DNA of 9,951 bases from Chitinophagaceae bacterium (GTDB lineage: Bacteria > Bacteroidota > Bacteroidia > Chitinophagales > Chitinophagaceae), in the NCBI GenBank assembly GCA_947378615.1, contig CANCKV010000072.1:1-9951 (forward strand), in the 5' to 3' direction. The notes under the pieces were generated by a model, which saw nothing but the letters and a program-made list of their open reading frames with translations, was not told where the DNA came from and did no database searches. Made by a program: the position numbers and the translations under genes. Each line of letters opens with the position of its first letter. The first letter of the stretch is position 1. Of the stretch, positions 6,344 to 9,951 are shown in pieces.

Positions 6344-6890
6344 CTAGTAGGAAGTTTGAGTTAAAAGGGTAGATGGTTTGGAGTCAAAGAATTATCGATG
6401 TAGGAAGTTGTATCTAATAATATAGGTAGTTTGATAAATTCCCGTTCTATATAATCGTGCTTTTTAAAGTTGTCAAAAAGAATTAAATGAAAATATACTT
6501 CTCAAAGCAGAATTCTAAATAAAGTAAAACCTCAACACTCTGCAGATAGGAAAATAGAAATATCCAATTTCATCCTGTGTAAGGTATAGTTAGTTTCAAT
6601 TTTCTTTTACTAATTTAAGTTAAACACCATTTCCCAATACTATTCACTTTATTGTATAAAAATGAAATCTAAAATAAGTTCATACTGCTTAATTTAGGGG
6701 GAAAGGCTACTTTGTAGTAGTATTGATGATACTGTTAGTAGTACCATCAATAGGTGGGCGGATAGTAGTATGAGTAAATGCTTCAAATAGACCAAATCAA
6801 GCCAAAATACCTGCTTTTGAATGTAATAATTCCATTTTGTGTGCCTACTTTTAGGTCAGCAAATGATTATTAACACTTAAAAAATGAATC
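6344..6890. other. 547-bp gene-free region before the histidine kinase gene
   Basis: No credible gene is seen on either strand. The stretch is AT-rich. It contains a 10-bp direct repeat GTAGGAAGTT at 6347-6356 and 6400-6409, a short G-rich patch (6696-6705) and the hairpin at 6721-6752. No exact TAnnTTTG promoter box for the kinase gene is present. A minus-strand frame covering roughly 6706-6831 reads with one internal stop, but I recognise nothing in it. Confidence 0.6.
6721..6752. repeat. 12-bp-stem hairpin upstream of the kinase gene
   Basis: TATTGATGATAC (6721-6732) and GTACCATCAATA (6741-6752) pair at 11 of 12 positions around an 8-base loop. The surrounding DNA is rich in GTAGTA triplets (6714-6720, 6737-6742, 6764-6770). 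It lies about 140 bases before the kinase start, so it may be in the kinase leader or be a terminator; neither strand shows a T-run after the stem. Confidence 0.5.
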
Positions 6891-8099
6891 ATGCAAAACT
6901 TAACAATGCTTACCTCAGAAGAACAACGTTTGTGGGATTTATATAATTATGAAATAATGGAAACAGCCCACGATGAAGATTTCGATGACATTGTTAAACT
7001 TGCTACTCAGATTTGCAATGTTCCCATCTCACTTATCTCATTAGTTGAAACTGGCAGACAATGGCTAAAAGCTAAGATTGGCATCACCGATGATGATAAC
7101 ACCTCTAGAGAAACTTCATTTTTTGACTACGCACTTGAACAAGAACAAGACTTCTTTCAAGTTGATGATGCAAGTAAGGATATTCGATTTTACAATAACC
7201 CTCTTGTTACAAATGCACCTAATATTCGATTTTATGCAGGTGTGCCATTAGTTAGTAAAAATGGATTGAAACTAGGAACCCTCTGCGTTATTAATTCTGT
7301 TCCTCAACATTTGACTGATGAACAATCTTTTGCCTTAAAGGTATTGGCAAAACAAGTCATCAAATTATTAGATTTAAGAATTACCAATAAAGAATTGATG
7401 GCTCAAAAAGCAAGGTTGAAACAACAAGCCGAGATGCAAAACCGCATCATTTCTATCATTGCACATGATGTTCGCAATCCAATAGCCTCTTTAAAACAAA
7501 TAGTTGATTTCAATAGAAATAATGAATTAACTGATGTTGAGGCAAAAGAATTAATGGACATGGCTGAAGTACATCTTGATGGTACACTTGAATTACTTTC
7601 AGATTTATTAGATTGGGGGAAGATGCAAATAGTATCAAACAAGTTGGAAAAAAAGCCAATTGATTTGTATAAAATGGTGGAAGACAAATTGAGTAAAGTA
7701 TATGGAACCGCCTCTATCAAGAACAACAAATTAGTAAATCTCGTAGATAAGGAATTGATTGTAAACAGTGATCCAAATGCACTTTGCTTTATTATCAGAA
7801 ATCTATTGAGTAATGCGAATAAGTTCACTGAAAACGGAATAATTACTGTTTATGCACAAAGAGAAAAGGACAAAATATTAATCTCAGTAAGCGATACAGG
7901 TGTTGGAATGGATAAAGAAATAAAAGATACATTATTTGAAGGAAAAGGAAAGCACACAACACCTGGAACACATAAAGAAAAAGGAAGTGGGCTAGGTTTA
8001 ATGTTTACAAAGGATTATATCGATTTATTAGGCGGTACAATTAGCATTAAAAGCAATAAAGGACAAGGAACTACTTTTTATATCGAAATGAAGGCATAA
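6891..8099 (+). CDS. Soluble GAF-domain sensor histidine kinase
   Basis: A cytosolic two-component sensor kinase that autophosphorylates a histidine in response to a signal sensed by its N-terminal domain. Residues about 20-165 form a GAF domain of the type that begins with a short ExxRLxxL-like helix and contains RFYAGVPLV (113-121) and GTLCVI (129-134), typical of Bacteroidota GAF kinases. A helical linker (165-188) leads to the HisKA domain with phospho-acceptor H192 in IIAHDVRNPI. The HATPase domain has the N box N304-L-L-S-N308, G1 box D335-T-G-V-G339 and G2 box G365-S-G-L-G369. At 402 residues with no membrane segment or signal peptide, it must sense an internal cue. No response regulator gene is adjacent, so it is an orphan kinase here. 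Met6 is an alternative start. The ligand cannot be predicted. Confidence 0.93.
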   Translation: MQNLTMLTSEEQRLWDLYNYEIMETAHDEDFDDIVKLATQICNVPISLISLVETGRQWLKAKIGITDDDNTSRETSFFDYALEQEQDFFQVDDASKDIRFYNNPLVTNAPNIRFYAGVPLVSKNGLKLGTLCVINSVPQHLTDEQSFALKVLAKQVIKLLDLRITNKELMAQKARLKQQAEMQNRIISIIAHDVRNPIASLKQIVDFNRNNELTDVEAKELMDMAEVHLDGTLELLSDLLDWGKMQIVSNKLEKKPIDLYKMVEDKLSKVYGTASIKNNKLVNLVDKELIVNSDPNALCFIIRNLLSNANKFTENGIITVYAQREKDKILISVSDTGVGMDKEIKDTLFEGKGKHTTPGTHKEKGSGLGLMFTKDYIDLLGGTISIKSNKGQGTTFYIEMKA

Positions 8100-8199
8100 G
8101 TAGTGAAATAAACGCCCTTTTTTTTGAGCTACATTGTTATAAATAATACCAATAATTGATTGGAAATTATAAAAATATTAAAATAAATAATAGTACATG

Positions 8200-8368
8200 T
8201 TTGAGCGAGTCCTGAAAGGATGGTATATAATATCAATGGGCAAAACCCATTGTAAAACAACTAAATTATCTTGTATTTTTAAATAGGATACACCCATTTC
8301 TATCATTCACCGTACTGTAAGGACTTTTGGTAACCCAATTTAATTTTATTTTCAACCCTTGATTCGCA
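8200..8368 (+). repeat. Dispersed structured repeat, copy A
   Basis: This stretch aligns along its whole length with 9695-9873, in the same direction, with the last 30 bases (8339-8368) identical to 9844-9873. It has two hairpins: TCCT-GAA-AGGA (8210-8220) and CAATGGG-CAAAA-CCCATTG (8234-8252). Both pair in copy B with different bases, so the stems have been conserved while the sequence changed. No ORF is present. The left boundary is diffuse and, unlike copy B, no terminal inverted repeat is recognisable here. The repeat begins about 100 bases after the kinase stop, beyond a T-run at about 8118-8125. Confidence 0.8.
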
Positions 8369-8471
8369 AATAATAATCGATTTCTAATAACAATTTAAAC
8401 ATTGAAGTTCCAAGAAAAGAAAGTATTAAAGAGGAACATTTATTTCGATATGCCTACTTAGCACTTTAAAA

Positions 8472-8873
8472 TTAATCGTAAAAAACAGGACAACCACAAG
8501 CGATTGGCAAAGCATCCAATTCAGCTTTGAGATTTGGTATCCACAATTCTGCAGCTTCATGCCAAACATTATTATAACTTATTTCTTCGACAAAATAATT
8601 TCTACAGAGATTTTGGAAATACACGCTATTTAAATCCAAGCCTATTTGTTGTAATTGCTCTGTATTTTTCTAAATAAGTCTTTCAGATTTGAGCAAATCA
8701 ATTGGTTGAGTGAGACTTTGAGAATACCGATTACTTGGGTCACACCCCAAATAGATGGCTTTTATATTTTCTATTCCTCAAGGGCAATATGCTTTTGGAA
8801 ATGGAAAAACAGCTAAAATATTTTTCCCAAACAGAGTTTCCAATTTGATTAGCATTTCTTCGTCTGTCATCAT
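8472..8873 (-). pseudogene. Decayed gene with two in-frame stops, DNA-glycosylase-like
   Basis: On the minus strand a 134-codon frame runs from ATG-ATG at 8873 to TAA at 8472, broken only by TGA at 8778-8780 (codon 32) and TAG at 8670-8672 (codon 68). Reading through, the text is plainly protein-like: KAIYLGCDPSN after the first stop, VYFQNLCRNYF after the second, then WHEAAELWIPNLKAELD and GCPVFYD. This resembles the uracil-DNA-glycosylase-like proteins of unknown role found in Bacteroidota, in which GCDPSN sits at the active-site motif position; the family call is from memory of the pattern. The product seems shorter than that family, with sequence apparently missing after GCDPSN and at the C-terminus. 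The absence of frameshifts suggests fairly recent decay. A possible promoter lies at 9035-9042 on the same strand. Confidence 0.72.
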
Positions 8874-8941
8874 TTTATTGTCATTAAGTTGATTCAACTG
8901 TACTTTTAAACTTCAATACTAAACCTTTTACAATATATTAT

Positions 8942-8955
8942 TACAAATATTTGTA
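8942..8955. repeat. 14-bp perfect palindrome upstream of the decayed gene
   Basis: TACAAATATTTGTA (8942-8955) is a perfect palindrome about 70 bases before the first ATG of the decayed minus-strand gene and downstream of its possible promoter. It could be an operator, but in DNA this AT-rich a chance palindrome of this length is possible. Confidence 0.3.
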
Positions 8956-9034
8956 TTCCTTACTTCATTGAGATATACCGTGCATATATTATTTAATTTT
9001 GGATTAATCCCAACTCACAATAGCCTCCCATGTG

Positions 9035-9042
9035 CAAATATA
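9035..9042 (-). promoter_or_regulatory. Possible -7 promoter box, minus strand
   Basis: Read on the minus strand this is TATATTTG followed by CAC, the same eight bases and nearly the same context as the lysC box at 4001-4008. It points towards the decayed gene that begins at 8873, giving a leader of about 155 bases. No TTG -33 box is evident, and the pseudogene state of the target makes current use doubtful. Confidence 0.4.
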
Positions 9043-9149
9043 AAATTGAAATTTGCGTTTGCATCATCTACCAACACTCATTTCCGTAAATATGGAATGC
9101 TGAATAAATAACTTGAGCAATTATATCATCTTTTCAGTAAGTCGTTCTC

Positions 9150-9168
9150 AATTCTACAAAGTAGAATT
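9150..9168 (+). terminator. Small hairpin followed by T-run, terminator-like
   Basis: AATTCTAC (9150-9157) and GTAGAATT (9161-9168) form a perfect 8-bp stem with an AAA loop, and the stem runs into TTTTTAT on the plus strand. The form suits a weak intrinsic terminator, but no plus-strand gene ends nearby, and the stem is AT-rich. Confidence 0.3.
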
Positions 9169-9193
9169 TTTATGTGAACTACTTTTCAATAAA

Positions 9194-9333
9194 ACATAGA
9201 AAAAAACTATGTGCTTACTATTGGGTGCATAAAAACTTTTCACTGCTTGAGGACACGCCGATAGGCAGACGGCCGAGGTTCGTGTCTCCACGAAACTCTT
9301 TAAGCGAAAAACTTTTATGCACCCTTTCTATGT
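9194..9333. repeat. 140-bp palindromic element with GC-rich core
   Basis: The outermost arms ACATAGAAA (9194-9202) and TTTCTATGT (9325-9333) are perfect complements. Inside them GGGTGCATAAAA starting at 9223 pairs with TTTTATGCACCC ending at 9324 as part of a 19-base arm with two mismatches. The centre (9249-9290) is roughly 64 percent G+C by my count, against AT-rich surroundings, and contains GACACG/CGTGTC (9252-9257, 9281-9286) and the hairpin TTCGTG-TCTC-CACGAA (9279-9294). No ORF is present. Three CTATGTG copies (9328-9334, 9338-9344, 9346-9352) run off its right edge. It looks like a non-autonomous palindromic repeat of a different family from 999-1162. Confidence 0.72.
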
Positions 9334-9464
9334 GAGCCTATGTGCCTATGTGTTGAGCCTTTTCTCTAAAAAGTTCGTGACATTTTCGATATTTTAAGGT
9401 CTGAAAATTGCTCAATTTATTTATTTTACGTTCCTTATCATCCAAAGTTCAATACTTCTCGCTA

Positions 9465-9626
9465 CTATTTTCTTCCAAATAACATTTTCAATAAACTACT
9501 GCCAATCTTTCTTTCCATCCCAATTTTTGTAGTAGGAATACCTGTTTGTCGGGCTAACTTCTGTTTTGCTGCTGTTACTCCTAAAGCTCTTTTCCAAGAG
9601 AAAGAGAATCCATATTTACTTGCCAT
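9465..9626 (-). CDS. Small basic protein, 53 residues, conserved-looking, unknown function
   Basis: A minus-strand ORF from ATG at 9626 to TAG at 9465 encodes a 53-residue protein beginning MASKYGFSFSWKRALG. It is strongly basic, with about 13 Lys/Arg against a single acidic residue (Glu38). A central RQTGIPTTKIGMERKIG segment follows, and the tail ends FGRK. It has no signal peptide or clear membrane segment. The pattern SFSWKRALG...TGIPTT...ERKIG resembles short hypothetical proteins I associate with Bacteroidota genomes, but I know no function; nucleic-acid binding would fit the charge. Its ATG lies 15 bases from the terminal inverted repeat of the element at 9640-9876, so that element occupies its promoter region. 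No promoter box is evident. It could be a live small gene or a leftover of a mobile element. Confidence 0.6.
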   Translation of the reverse strand: MASKYGFSFSWKRALGVTAAKQKLARQTGIPTTKIGMERKIGSSLLKMLFGRK

Positions 9627-9639
9627 AATCTTATCGTAT

Positions 9640-9876
9640 TAATGCGAATCAAGGTTTCAAGTGTAAAATATCATTAAAAGTGTACTAAAACATTTTTGGG
9701 CTAGCCCTGAAAGGGCGGTGTATAATATCAAAGGGTAAAACCCTTTGTAAATCTTTGTAACCCTTTGTAAATCTTTGTAAACGGGATACCTCCATTCCTA
9801 TCATACGCCGTCCAGGACTTGTTATACCCTATTATCTGAAATATTTAATTTTATTTTCAACCCTTGATTCGCATTA
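9640..9876 (+). mobile_element. Dispersed structured repeat, copy B, with terminal inverted repeats (MITE-like)
   Basis: The ends are inverted repeats: AATGCGAATCAAGG (9641-9654) and its exact complement at 9862-9875, with one further pair on the outside. The core 9695-9873 aligns with copy A at 8200-8368. Its hairpins are GCCCT-GAA-AGGGC (9704-9716) and CAAAGGG-TAAAA-CCCTTTG (9729-9747). A 20-bp direct repeat is found at 9741-9760 and 9761-9780, absent from copy A. The first core hairpin strand (9713-9723) can also pair with 9803-9813 with two wobble pairs. At about 237 bp with no ORF it has the shape of a miniature inverted-repeat element. No target-site duplication is obvious. The DNA right of it, to the window end, shows no clear gene. 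Confidence 0.65.
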
Positions 9877-9951
9877 TTAAGTAAATTATTTATACTCCAA
9901 TACAGAACTACAAATTTATAGACAATCGCAATTGCCCCATTAGCTCATGAA

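Larger units (their letters stand above)
8874..9193. other. 320-bp gene-free stretch between decayed gene and palindromic element
   Basis: No gene is seen on either strand. Its notable contents are the 14-bp palindrome at 8942-8955, the minus-strand promoter box at 9035-9042 and the small hairpin at 9150-9168. The DNA is very AT-rich and stop codons are frequent in all frames. Confidence 0.6.

Noticed and set aside
6706..6831. Minus-strand frame with one stop, containing FGLFEAFTHTTIRPPIDGTTNSIIN
   Set aside because: Protein-like in appearance but short, interrupted and unrecognised; part of it arises from the GTAGTA-rich hairpin region.
7403..7828. Minus-strand 141-codon ORF inside the histidine kinase gene
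   Set aside because: It is opposite the HisKA/HATPase coding region and has low-complexity, Leu/Ser/Phe-rich content typical of an antisense frame.
8093..8125. Intrinsic terminator after the histidine kinase gene
   Set aside because: There is an eight-T run near 8118-8125 but only a three-base GGC/GCC pairing before it, too weak to call.
8382..8468. Plus-strand fragment reading IEVPRKESIKEEHLFRYAYLAL before a stop
   Set aside because: About 29 codons without a start codon; it may be a gene remnant, but nothing identifies it.
9741..9780. CRISPR-like repetition of CTTTGTAA
   Set aside because: The copies are directly adjacent with no spacers and only two 20-bp units; this is a simple tandem duplication.
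9908..9951. Possible C-terminal end of a minus-strand gene entering from the right
   Set aside because: The frame is open (ending LMGQLRLSINL) but only 14 codons are visible, too few to support a gene.

Overview
The window looks like chromosomal DNA from a member of the Bacteroidota, most likely a Chitinophagales/Chitinophagaceae-type genome. The DNA is AT-rich. Coding regions start without Shine-Dalgarno sites. Three near-perfect copies of the Bacteroidota -7 promoter box (TATATTTG) are present. The gene families (BatB/BatC aerotolerance proteins, MlaE permease, a lysC of Bacteroidota type, a soluble GAF-histidine kinase) fit that group. The phylum call is firm; the family-level call is inference.

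Left part (1-3781): a hairpin made of short GTGGTTA repeats precedes a class D (OXA-type) beta-lactamase lipoprotein gene (110-949). A 164-bp imperfect palindromic element (999-1162) separates it from a TTG-started gene (1183-2805) that fuses BatB (von Willebrand A domain) to BatC (TPR repeats), with none of the usual Bat operon partners around it. An MlaE-type lipid-transport permease (2913-3650) follows with its own promoter. Instead of the expected ATPase gene it is followed by a translationally coupled 43-codon ORF of unknown nature.

Middle part (3782-8099): a 28-bp-period tandem repeat and a clear promoter lead into lysC (aspartokinase, 4047-5366). A long hairpin of GTGATGA repeats separates it from cysM (cysteine synthase B, 5462-6343), whose real start is the ATG at 5462. 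The two are adjacent amino-acid biosynthesis genes (aspartate family and cysteine). After a 547-bp gene-free stretch comes a cytosolic GAF-HisKA-HATPase sensor kinase (6891-8099) with no response regulator beside it.

Right part (8100-9951) is a gene-poor, repeat-rich region. It holds two same-direction copies of a dispersed structured repeat (8200-8368 and 9640-9876). Their hairpins show compensatory base changes, and the second copy is bounded by 15-bp terminal inverted repeats. Between them lie a decayed minus-strand gene with two in-frame stops (8472-8873, resembling a uracil-DNA-glycosylase-like family), a 140-bp palindromic element with a GC-rich core (9194-9333), and a small minus-strand gene for a 53-residue basic protein (9465-9626). 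I see no complete new defence or metabolic system. The most unusual material is this set of palindromic repeat families, the BatB-BatC fusion and the MlaE gene lacking its ATPase.
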